From: Paracoccaceae bacterium
GTDB taxonomy: Bacteria > Pseudomonadota > Alphaproteobacteria > Rhodobacterales > Rhodobacteraceae
DNA length: 64,000 nucleotides
Assembly: GCA_014239455.1 (NCBI GenBank)
Contig: JAAZYV010000019.1
Span: 45,320-109,319, forward strand
Reading direction: 5' to 3'
Position numbers and translations under genes: made by a program. Shown in pieces: positions 8,520 to 16,242 of this stretch (its first letter is position 1; every line of letters starts with the position of its first letter). The notes under the pieces are model-generated. The model saw nothing but the letters and a program-made list of their open reading frames with translations. It did no database searches and was not told the DNA's origin.

Positions 8520-9647
8520 ATGCAAAGATTTCATAATTTGGATTTTCTAAGAGCGTTTGCAATGATGATGGGATTGGTCATTCATGCACCTATTTTATTT
8601 ACCATGCCAGATGTGGCAAGAGATTTTCAAATTGAGAATATACCAGCACTAGAAAGTTGGGGGTGGTTAGTGATGGGTTTCATCAGTAACTGTAGAATGC
8701 CTCTATTTTTTCTATTGTCAGGTTTTTTTGCTGTTTTAGTTATAGAAAAAAAAGGTAACCCATACTTCATAAAGGATCGCATTATAAGAATAGGCATAAC
8801 CTGCCTATTATTTTCCGCATTTTACGATATATTAGATGGTAGGGTTGATTTCACTACAGCGCATTTATGGTTCCTCTATGAACTAGTGATTTTTGTCTTG
8901 TGTTTCTCACTTTTATACAAAATCCAAGTACTCAAAAACCTTGTTTATCAAACATGTTCTCCAAAGATATTTTTCATTATTTGTTTATGGTTAATTGCGA
9001 CAGTACCTTTAGCCCACATTCTAAATAATTCGTTTAATCCGTACGCACTAATGCCGTCAGAAACTTTCTTTAGTCTTAAACCTGGTAACTTGGTATATTA
9101 TTTTTCATATTTTTTGTTGGGCGTTCTTCTTTACTCGAACCAAAAAATCTTCAGTAAATTATCAGAAAATAAAACTATCATACTATTGGGTATCCTATCT
9201 GTGCTGGCATATTTCGCACAATTATATGCAGGTAGTTTACTTTACAGCGGTGTAGAAGATTTCAGAAAAATTATAAGTGTGAAATTTGATACCGTTGATG
9301 TGCTTTTCAATGCATTTACAAGAGGATCCAACACTATCTTGTGGTGTTTATTTTTTATTGGATTAGCATCTAAATTTATCCAATCAGGTAGTGCAACCCT
9401 TAAATGGTTTGTTGAAATCTCTTACCCCATATACATAGTGCACGTTATTCCACTGCCTATAATCAGTGCTGGCCTCTATGAGGCTGGATTGAGTCAAATC
9501 AGTAATTTTTTACTGACAATCATCATTGGTTTTATAGTCTGCGTATTTTTGTATTACATTTTCATCAAGTTCACACCTGTGAACTGGTTGCTTAACGGTT
9601 ATCACAAGTCCTTCTTTCAACTGAAATTAAAGCGAGGTATCAAATGA
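8520..9647 (+). CDS. Acyltransferase 3 family membrane protein (OpgC/MdoC-like)
   Basis: A 375-aa protein with about ten hydrophobic segments. It opens with RFHNLDFLRAFAMMMGLVIHAP, the typical start of acyltransferase-3 proteins, with the conserved Arg and His in the first helix, and NCRMPLFFLLSGFF follows near residue 58. Family members transfer acetyl, succinyl or other acyl groups onto extracellular sugars, glucans or lipids. The acceptor is unknown here. The stop overlaps the start of the next gene by 4 bp, and with the following XRE regulator it forms a tight three-gene operon bracketed by direct repeats. Confidence 0.85.
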   Translation: MQRFHNLDFLRAFAMMMGLVIHAPILFTMPDVARDFQIENIPALESWGWLVMGFISNCRMPLFFLLSGFFAVLVIEKKGNPYFIKDRIIRIGITCLLFSAFYDILDGRVDFTTAHLWFLYELVIFVLCFSLLYKIQVLKNLVYQTCSPKIFFIICLWLIATVPLAHILNNSFNPYALMPSETFFSLKPGNLVYYFSYFLLGVLLYSNQKIFSKLSENKTIILLGILSVLAYFAQLYAGSLLYSGVEDFRKIISVKFDTVDVLFNAFTRGSNTILWCLFFIGLASKFIQSGSATLKWFVEISYPIYIVHVIPLPIISAGLYEAGLSQISNFLLTIIIGFIVCVFLYYIFIKFTPVNWLLNGYHKSFFQLKLKRGIK

Positions 9648-10078
9648 ATCGGGTATATTTAGTACAATCTGTGATAGTGATTGCTATCGCAATATATGTG
9701 GTTGTCAATATAGCACTGAAGATTTATCCAAGCTATGCTGAAGGGAACTATTTGGGGTCTTTTCTTAAGTGGACGTGGTTGGGAATTTTTATTTGCCCTG
9801 CGATGATTATAATATACACAACTTTAGAGGTAATTTTTCCCAAAGAATATAACATTGCCAACGACGAATACGCTCGACACGTAAGAACGCAATCTATGGT
9901 TTTTGGTTTTATAACTGTTTTGCTGACTTACTGCATCTGTGTCATTTTACTGAAATACGGAAACATGGTCATGCAGGATGCAATATTTTGGATAGGTAAT
10001 TCTTTTGCTTCACCAATAATTTTTATTGCATGGAAAAGCATTGGAGATTTGTTGGGCAATGTTAAAAAACAACATTAA
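9644..10078 (+). CDS. Four-helix membrane protein, partner of XRE regulator
   Basis: 144 aa with four evident transmembrane segments (about residues 6-24, 38-58, 85-105 and 115-135). No catalytic motif is visible. Its start overlaps the acyltransferase stop (ATGA), and its last 20 bp overlap the XRE gene. Small multi-helix proteins followed by a 65-70 aa Cro/CI-type regulator are a recurrent bacterial pair in which the membrane protein may modulate the regulator. That role is an inference from gene arrangement. Confidence 0.7.
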   Translation: MNRVYLVQSVIVIAIAIYVVVNIALKIYPSYAEGNYLGSFLKWTWLGIFICPAMIIIYTTLEVIFPKEYNIANDEYARHVRTQSMVFGFITVLLTYCICVILLKYGNMVMQDAIFWIGNSFASPIIFIAWKSIGDLLGNVKKQH

Positions 10079-10256
10079 GAATAATCGTTTAGAACACGGT
10101 TTGACCCAATTGCAACTTGCTGAAACGATCGGCGTGAGTCGTAAAACAATTAACACAATAGAAAATGGGGTATTCATTCCGTCGACCGTTTTAGCACTTA
10201 AACTGGCAAAAGCGTTAGAAGTAAAAGTTGAAGATTTATTCTGGTTGGAGGATTAA
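10059..10256 (+). CDS. Short XRE/Cro-CI-type transcriptional regulator
   Basis: 65 aa, almost entirely one helix-turn-helix domain: NRLEHGLTQLQLAETIGVSR, then KTINTIENGVFIPSTVLALK and a C-terminal LEVKVEDLFWLED. This is the short stand-alone XRE type. The ATG at 10059 is preferred over the frame's upstream codons because it begins exactly where the domain does, and it overlaps the preceding membrane gene by 20 bp. It likely autoregulates the operon, perhaps through the hairpin and GTTAC elements at 8405-8486. Confidence 0.85.
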   Translation: MLKNNIKNNRLEHGLTQLQLAETIGVSRKTINTIENGVFIPSTVLALKLAKALEVKVEDLFWLED

Positions 10257-10282
10257 ACCCTTATATCATTTTTAGCAACTTT
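10253..10282 (+). repeat. Right copy of 30-bp direct repeat
   Basis: Matches 8345-8374 at 27 of 30 bases in the same orientation. It overlaps the stop codon of the XRE gene (10254-10256), so the repeat includes the operon's 3' end. CGTGC repeats also recur just outside both copies (8284-8301 and 10382-10398). Confidence 0.6.
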
Positions 10283-10532
10283 ATAAAACTTGGCAAAATA
10301 AAAAAACTTTTTTTATTTTTAAAAAGTTAATAATTTTAAGTGTATAAGTTTGTAATAGGTGTTTTGAAAACTGTAAACTGTTCGTGCATGAAACGTGCGC
10401 TCAACAGAAAAAAAGATAATAAAAACAATTGCTTAAAAACAACATTTGTAAAGCATTTATTTACAAAAATGAAACCACTTACATTTAAGTATTTGATTTT
10501 ATTTGAAAAAATAAAAAGATAATCAACAAAAA

Positions 10533-11024
10533 TCAACGCTTAGAAAACTGGAAACTTCTGCGAGCTTTTGGTTTTCCGTATTTCTTTCGCTCTACAACTC
10601 TACTATCTCTCGTTATGAACCCAGCAGTCTTCAGAGACGGTCTCAAAGCCGGTTCGAAAAAACTAAGTGCTTTAGATATTCCATGCTTAAGTGCCCCTGC
10701 CTGTCCGGAGAGTCCTCCTCCTTTTACAGTAGCATTTATATCAAACTGGCTTGTTACTCCCGCCACAGAAAATGGTTGGTTCACCAGCATTTGTAGAACT
10801 GGTCTGGCAAAGTACTTACCCATGTCTTTTCCATTTACTATCACAACACCGGCGCCCCGTTTCAGCCATACCCTAGCTACAGCACTTTTTCTTTTGCCAG
10901 TTGCATATGAGCGTCCGAATTCATCCGTTTTTGATTTAACTTCTTCAATCACTACCTCTTCAGGAGATTGGGGATCTTCTTGTAATGATTTTAGGTCTTC
11001 TAGAGATTTCTTTGTCTCTTCCAT
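10533..11024 (-). CDS. rpsI: 30S ribosomal protein S9
   Basis: 163 aa: an acidic N-terminal extension of about 35 residues, common in alphaproteobacteria, then the S9 core from [19 protein letters not shown] through [17 protein letters not shown] to the basic C-terminus RRSFQFSKR, whose Lys-Arg tail reaches the ribosomal P site. It follows rplM by 4 bp in the classic rplM-rpsI operon. Confidence 0.98.
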   Translation of the reverse strand: MEETKKSLEDLKSLQEDPQSPEEVVIEEVKSKTDEFGRSYATGKRKSAVARVWLKRGAGVVIVNGKDMGKYFARPVLQMLVNQPFSVAGVTSQFDINATVKGGGLSGQAGALKHGISKALSFFEPALRPSLKTAGFITRDSRVVERKKYGKPKARRSFQFSKR

Positions 11025-11028
11025 ATTT

Positions 11029-11502
11029 TCAATTTCTCTTTGTATTTTTTTTGTTCATGATTTTAATATCTACTGACTTGGGGTTTTGTGCTTCGTGAGG
11101 ATGGTCGCTCCCAGAATAGATCCGAAGATTTGTCAATTGCTGTCTTGACAGAGGTCCTCCAGGCAACATTCTCTTAACTGCCTTCATCACTACCCTCTCT
11201 GGAAATTTACCTTCCAGGATATCCACAGCTTTTCTAGATTTGATCCCTCCTGGATAACCGGTATGCCAATAATATGTTTTATCTTCCCTCTTTTTACCTG
11301 TAAGCTCAATCTTTTCTGCATTCACGATGATCACATTGTCACCCATATCCATGTGCGGAGTAAAGGTTGGCTTATGTTTACCCCTAAGATAGCTCGCAAC
11401 TAAAGATGCCAACCTACCAAGCACGACACCTTCAGCATCAATAACCAGCCACTTTTTTTCAATGTCAGCCGGTTTTATGGAGAATGTTTTATTAATAGGC
11501 AT
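11029..11502 (-). CDS. rplM: 50S ribosomal protein L13
   Basis: 157 aa, full length. It shows the L13 signatures [51 protein letters not shown] and [18 protein letters not shown]. It is the first gene of the rplM-rpsI operon. The promoter should lie in 11503-11630; no box was assigned. Confidence 0.98.
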   Translation of the reverse strand: MPINKTFSIKPADIEKKWLVIDAEGVVLGRLASLVASYLRGKHKPTFTPHMDMGDNVIIVNAEKIELTGKKREDKTYYWHTGYPGGIKSRKAVDILEGKFPERVVMKAVKRMLPGGPLSRQQLTNLRIYSGSDHPHEAQNPKSVDIKIMNKKNTKRN

Positions 11503-11630
11503 TTTTACTCTATCGAATAATCATATGGTTGCGTCCCTTTTAAGAAAATTTTTGGGTTCGTCAATGATAATCGTCAGATATCCTAAATTATTTTCTAATA
11601 GCTTAGCATTGTGGAGGTTATTTGTTAAAA

Positions 11631-12050
11631 TTAGCTTCTGTTGGGTGATAATGAATAAGTAAAAATTGCATGTGCAACCAGTTGAGACATGTCTTCAGAA
11701 AAAATTTCAACATCTCCAACTACTAATTGCCTACCCGATTTCTTAATTTTTGCAACCGCTATGAGATTACTACGCTGAGGTTTTCTTAAAAAATTTATAG
11801 AAACATTGGTAGTTAGAGCTAATGTACCAGATCCTGTTAATGAGATCACAGCTAAATAAAAAGCAATGTCGGCTAATTCAAACATAGTTGGACCCGAAAT
11901 CGTATTTCCTGGCCTTAAATTTGCGTCAGTTGCGACCAACTGCACCTCACTTAAGCAATTTTCCAACTTCAATATACTATACTTACCTCTAATCTGAGGA
12001 AAAATTTCTTCCAAATATTTGATCATCTGATCTATTGAAAACTTGTTCAT
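11631..12050 (-). CDS. PaaI-family hotdog thioesterase
   Basis: 139 aa with the single hotdog-fold pattern of PaaI/YigI-type acyl-CoA thioesterases: RPGNTISGPTMFELADIAFY around the active-site helix, then VSINFLRKPQRSNLIAVAKI and QLVVGDVEIFSED. It likely hydrolyses small or aromatic acyl-CoA. Its position just upstream of rplM, with an enoyl-CoA hydratase diverging from it, is an arrangement common in alphaproteobacteria. Confidence 0.85.
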   Translation of the reverse strand: MNKFSIDQMIKYLEEIFPQIRGKYSILKLENCLSEVQLVATDANLRPGNTISGPTMFELADIAFYLAVISLTGSGTLALTTNVSINFLRKPQRSNLIAVAKIKKSGRQLVVGDVEIFSEDMSQLVAHAIFTYSLSPNRS

Positions 12051-12105
12051 TATTTCTTATTCTGAAAGTTAATTTTTAATTCACATACAGTATAAGGAGA
12101 GTTTA

Positions 12106-12894
12106 ATGAGTTCAATTCTTTTACATGAAGTCAAGGGTAAATCAGAGGTATTGACATTTAATTCTCCAGAAAAATTAAATGTTCTCTCTGAAGAAATGCT
12201 AGATGAGCTTTCGACAGCACTTGTTAAATCCGATTCGAACCAATCAACTCATACTGTAATAATTAGATCCACTGGAAAAGCCTTTTGCGCGGGACATGAC
12301 TTAAAACAAATGCAGAAAGCAAGAAAAAATCCCGATAAGGGCTTAAATTACTTTAATGCTCTTTTCAACCAATGTTCCAATGTAATGATGCAGATAAAAA
12401 ACTTGTCAAAACCTGTCATAGCGGAAGTGCAAGGGATTGCTACTGCCGCAGGGTGCCAGTTGGTAGCAACTTGTGACATTGCCGTAGCTTCTGATAGTGC
12501 AAGATTTGGAGTTAATGGAGTTAATATAGGTCTATTTTGTTCCACCCCAATGGTTGCACTATCACGGAATATAGGCAGGAAGAAGACTTTTGAAATGCTT
12601 GTCACTGGTGATTTCATGACTGCTTCAGAAGCAAAACAAGCAGGTCTAATAAACCATGTTATGGACGAGGAAATGTTATCAAACAAAACTAATGAGATTG
12701 CAGAGAAAATCTCTGCAAAATTCAAACGCGTGGTAAAAATTGGCAAAAAAGCTTTTTATAACCAAGCTGAAATGAATTTAAAAGACGCATATGACTATAC
12801 AGCAAAAGTGATGGCTGAAAATATGCTGTTAGATGAAACAGTCGAAGGTATTTCTGCATTTATCGATAAGAGAGCTCCTGATTGGATCGAGTAA
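12106..12894 (+). CDS. Enoyl-CoA hydratase/isomerase family protein (ECHDC3-like)
   Basis: 262-aa crotonase-fold protein. It has the first oxyanion-hole segment KAFCAGHDLKQM near residue 64 and the second, VQGIATAAGCQLVATCD, near residue 108. GVNIGLFCSTPMVALSR is typical of the ECHDC3-like subgroup. This subgroup often lacks one of the two catalytic glutamates, so hydratase activity is uncertain. A strong ribosome-binding site (AAGGAG) precedes the ATG. It is transcribed divergently from the PaaI-like thioesterase. Confidence 0.85.
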   Translation: MSSILLHEVKGKSEVLTFNSPEKLNVLSEEMLDELSTALVKSDSNQSTHTVIIRSTGKAFCAGHDLKQMQKARKNPDKGLNYFNALFNQCSNVMMQIKNLSKPVIAEVQGIATAAGCQLVATCDIAVASDSARFGVNGVNIGLFCSTPMVALSRNIGRKKTFEMLVTGDFMTASEAKQAGLINHVMDEEMLSNKTNEIAEKISAKFKRVVKIGKKAFYNQAEMNLKDAYDYTAKVMAENMLLDETVEGISAFIDKRAPDWIE

Positions 12895-12923
12895 TCTTCT
12901 AACCAATCTTAACAAATCTCACC

Positions 12924-13991
12924 CTACCTATCTATATTTAACTCAAACTTGAGATTTAATATTGAGAGTAATAATAACATAGCAGTGAGTTGGTGTGCAA
13001 AACCCAAAGACACGGGAACTGATGTTAATAAAGCCAGAATACCTATAAAGACCTGTAATGATAAAAAGCCAAACAAAAAGTGATAGCTAGCCTTTTGATA
13101 TCTTGTTAAATTAATATTTTTTATTCCTTTTATCCAAATAATTGCACCCAAGGTAAACAATATATACCCTGCAAGCCTGTGATTAAACTGAACCAAAGCA
13201 GGATTTTCTAAAAAATTTAGATATTTAGGAACCAAATAAAATATATCATCGGGAACAATTCTTCCATTCATGAGAGGCCAATCTGTATAACTTTGACCTG
13301 CATCTATTCCGGAAACTAATGCGCCAAGGAAAGCTTGTATGAAGAAACCGCCTAGTAAAAAATTAATGAGAATTTCTTCAGTTGAACTCTTTTTCAAAAT
13401 TCCTTTAGATGAATGGTGCTGAGGCCAATTACTGTTCAATCTGATGAGCAGAAAAATCACAGAGATGATTATAAGTGCCAAGCTTAGATGGATAGCCAAC
13501 CGATAAGAAGCAACATCTAACATAGATTTTTCTGAATCCAATCCAGATTGAACCATCCACCACCCTATAAATGCTTGTGTGAAACCAAGAATTCCTAAAA
13601 GGAGAAAAGATCTGATCAAAAATTTAGGTACTTTGTTTACGAAACAAAACCAGATAAAACCCAGCAACCAAACTAATCCTATTAATCGACCAAACTGGCG
13701 ATGCCCCCATTCCCACCAAAAAATGTACTTAAATTCTTCCCGGGTCATTGAGCTATTTTGTAAGAAGAATTCTGAAGTCTCTCTATATCTATCGAATAAA
13801 ATAATCCAATCCTCTTCAGACATTGGAGGGATTGCTCCCATTAAAGGAGCCCAATCTGTAATTGATAATCCAGAGTCGGTTAATCTGGTAAGTCCACCAA
13901 TGAGAACCATAAAGAAAATTAATATAAGAAGAATGAAGAGCCAAATTTGCACAGCTGCTTTATTGTAACCAGTAAAATGAAATGTTTCCAT
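12924..13991 (-). CDS. ctaA: Heme A synthase (COX15/CtaA)
   Basis: Oxidises the C8 methyl of heme O to the formyl of heme A for aa3-type cytochrome oxidase, in the inner membrane. About 355 aa with eight hydrophobic segments. It has GGLTRLTDSGLSITDWAPLM near the start, the heme-ligand histidines in WWEWGHRQFGR, YRLAIHLSLAL, LVQFNHRLAGY and FAHQLTAM, and the internal repeat GALVSGIDAGQSYTDWPLMN. The ATG at 13991 has GGAG upstream, whereas the frame opens 13 codons earlier with no site. It implies an aa3 oxidase elsewhere in the genome. Confidence 0.93.
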   Translation of the reverse strand: METFHFTGYNKAAVQIWLFILLILIFFMVLIGGLTRLTDSGLSITDWAPLMGAIPPMSEEDWIILFDRYRETSEFFLQNSSMTREEFKYIFWWEWGHRQFGRLIGLVWLLGFIWFCFVNKVPKFLIRSFLLLGILGFTQAFIGWWMVQSGLDSEKSMLDVASYRLAIHLSLALIIISVIFLLIRLNSNWPQHHSSKGILKKSSTEEILINFLLGGFFIQAFLGALVSGIDAGQSYTDWPLMNGRIVPDDIFYLVPKYLNFLENPALVQFNHRLAGYILFTLGAIIWIKGIKNINLTRYQKASYHFLFGFLSLQVFIGILALLTSVPVSLGFAHQLTAMLLLLSILNLKFELNIDR

Positions 13992-14146
13992 CCGATTTTT
14001 CTCCAGGCATAATTGAAGTTTAACTCCCATACCTTCTTGTTTTCTTGTTTCTTAGGTCTTACTTTTGCACCCTAGTGGTCAATTTTCCATTGCGTCTTGG
14101 AGACGCAGCATAAATTTTCACACCTTATTTATCGGTAGGAACAGCA

Positions 14147-14875
14147 CTATCCGTCTCTATGTTTTGAAATAGATTTAATTATGCCAAACAAAGTCCTGAT
14201 ATCTGGACCAGTTAAAGGCATTCTGTGGAATAAGTTTTCAATATTTCGATTAAGACTTTCCCTTTTATCTTCTGGCCAAAAATAACCAGATCGACTGAGT
14301 TCGATTTTAAGATTTTGAATAAAACTATTCACTTCAGACTTGTTCGTAATATTTAAATCACTAATAACTCTCTTGATATCGTCATTAGCATGTTCAGATA
14401 TTTTGAACCATTCATATGCAAGCACTGCGACTGCATGTGAAAGATTTAAGGAGCTAAATTTAGAGTTTACAGGTACTGTAATTATTGCATTAGCAATTGC
14501 TATTTCTTTGCTTTCAAGGCCTGCTCTCTCAGAGCCAAAAATTATTCCAACTGATTTACCTTTTCTAATTAGATCTCTTATCAGCTTCATACCTTCATAT
14601 GGATTAAAAACTTCTTTAGAAAATTTTCTGGTGCGAATAGTAGTAGCGAACACTAAATTTAAGTCCTGAATGGCTTCTTCAAGTGTATGATGTACGAGAC
14701 ACTTATCTAATACTTGTCCTCCGCCTGAAGATACCGTTACAGCTTTTCTGTTTGGCCAACCATCCCTAGGAGCTACTAATCTAAGCCTGTCCAGACCAAA
14801 ATTCCACATTACCCTGGCCGTTCCACCTATGTTTTCTCCCATTTGTGGTCTGCTTAAGATAAAATTGGGCTTCAA
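14147..14875 (-). CDS. trmJ: tRNA (cytidine/uridine-2'-O)-methyltransferase TrmJ-like (SpoU family)
   Basis: 242-aa SPOUT methyltransferase. The N-terminal half has FILSRPQMGENIGGTARVMW, VFATTIRTRK, the knot motif VGIIFGSERAGLESKEI and VPVNSKFSSLNLSHAVAVL. The C-terminal helices match the TrmJ extension (PLTGPDIRTLFGIIKSI). It would modify position 32 in the anticodon loop of some tRNAs. It diverges from icd. Confidence 0.9.
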   Translation of the reverse strand: MKPNFILSRPQMGENIGGTARVMWNFGLDRLRLVAPRDGWPNRKAVTVSSGGGQVLDKCLVHHTLEEAIQDLNLVFATTIRTRKFSKEVFNPYEGMKLIRDLIRKGKSVGIIFGSERAGLESKEIAIANAIITVPVNSKFSSLNLSHAVAVLAYEWFKISEHANDDIKRVISDLNITNKSEVNSFIQNLKIELSRSGYFWPEDKRESLNRNIENLFHRMPLTGPDIRTLFGIIKSISKHRDG

Positions 14876-15012
14876 AATATCTTCCTAATTAAAAAAAAGC
14901 TTGAATCGAAAATGCAAACATGATGATAGATAGCGGAAATGGCTAAAACCTTTAACCCAAATTAATAGTGATTTAAAATTGGCTATCAGAAATTCATCGG
15001 AAAAACAATAAC

Positions 15013-16239
15013 ATGTCACAAATACAAAATAAGATTAAAGTTGAAAACCCCATTGTCGAATTGGATGGGGATGAAATGACCCGAATTATCTGGAAGTTTA
15101 TTAAGGAAAATTTAATCCTACCTTTTTTGGATTTGGACATACATTACTATGATTTAGGGATTGAAGAAAGGGACAGAACTGAAGACCAAGTTACTATTGA
15201 GGCTTCAAATGCTATTAAGCAATATGGTGTTGGGATAAAATGTGCAACAATTACTCCAGACGAGGCGCGAGTAACCGAGTTCAAGTTAAAAAAAATGTGG
15301 AAATCACCAAATGGAACAATAAGAAATATTCTTGGTGGTGTTGTCTTTAGAGCTCCTATAATTTGTAAGAATGTGCCTAGGTTAGTACCTGGCTGGACAG
15401 ACCCCATAGTTATAGGCAGGCATGCATTTGGAGACCAGTATCGCGCTACTGATTTTCTATTTCCTAGCAAAGGGAAACTCACCATAAAGTTTGTCGGAGA
15501 CGATGGTGTCACCATTGAGAAAGAAGTATTTGACGCACCCTCAAGTGGTATAGCGCTAGCAATGTATAACCTAGATAATTCCATAATAGATTTTGCAAGA
15601 GCATCTATGAATTACGGACTTAGGCTGGGATGGCCCGTATATTTGTCAACAAAAAATACGATTTTAAAGGCTTATGATGGAAGATTTAAAGATCTATTTC
15701 AGAAGGTTTATGATGAAGAATTTAAAAAGAAATTTGAAGCAAAGGGTATTAGTTATGAGCATAGGTTAATAGATGATATGGTTGCCTCAGCCCTAAAATG
15801 GTCTGGCTCATTTGTATGGGCCTGTAAGAATTACGATGGTGATGTCCAATCTGACACTGTTGCCCAAGGTTTTGGATCACTGGGGTTAATGACAAGTCAA
15901 CTCATGACCCCAGATGGGAAAACTTTGGAAGCAGAAGCAGCTCATGGCACAGTTACTAGACATTACAGAGAATATCAAAAAGGTAATAAAACTTCTACAA
16001 ACTCCATAGCATCTATTTTTGCATGGACAGGAGGGCTAAAACATAGAGCCAAACTTGATTCTAATACTGATCTCGAAAAATTTTCAACAAAGCTAGAAGA
16101 AGTAGTTGTGGAAACCGTGGAAGCTGGTTTTATGACAAAAGACTTAGCCCTCTTAATTGGTCCAAAGCAATCTTGGCTTGATACAACCCAGTTTTTGGAG
16201 AAAGTTGAAGAAAATCTTAGAAACTCTATAACTATTTAG
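15013..16239 (+). CDS. icd: NADP-dependent isocitrate dehydrogenase, eukaryote-like dimeric type
   Basis: TCA-cycle enzyme oxidising isocitrate to 2-oxoglutarate with NADPH formation. The 408-aa length and stretches [56 protein letters not shown] and [18 protein letters not shown] match the subfamily shared by alphaproteobacteria and mitochondria, not the E. coli type. Its 3' end meets alaS tail to tail with 3 bp between stop codons. Confidence 0.97.
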   Translation: MSQIQNKIKVENPIVELDGDEMTRIIWKFIKENLILPFLDLDIHYYDLGIEERDRTEDQVTIEASNAIKQYGVGIKCATITPDEARVTEFKLKKMWKSPNGTIRNILGGVVFRAPIICKNVPRLVPGWTDPIVIGRHAFGDQYRATDFLFPSKGKLTIKFVGDDGVTIEKEVFDAPSSGIALAMYNLDNSIIDFARASMNYGLRLGWPVYLSTKNTILKAYDGRFKDLFQKVYDEEFKKKFEAKGISYEHRLIDDMVASALKWSGSFVWACKNYDGDVQSDTVAQGFGSLGLMTSQLMTPDGKTLEAEAAHGTVTRHYREYQKGNKTSTNSIASIFAWTGGLKHRAKLDSNTDLEKFSTKLEEVVVETVEAGFMTKDLALLIGPKQSWLDTTQFLEKVEENLRNSITI

Positions 16240-16242
16240 AAC

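Noticed and set aside
10305..10328. AACTTTTT...AAAAAGTT stem after the XRE operon as terminator
   Set aside because: Composed almost only of A-T pairs inside an A/T-rich tract. Such stems arise by chance and the predicted stability is low.
10340..10522. 60-codon open frame downstream of the XRE gene
   Set aside because: Lysine- and asparagine-rich translation of AT-rich repeats, no ribosome-binding site, mirrored by an open frame on the other strand.
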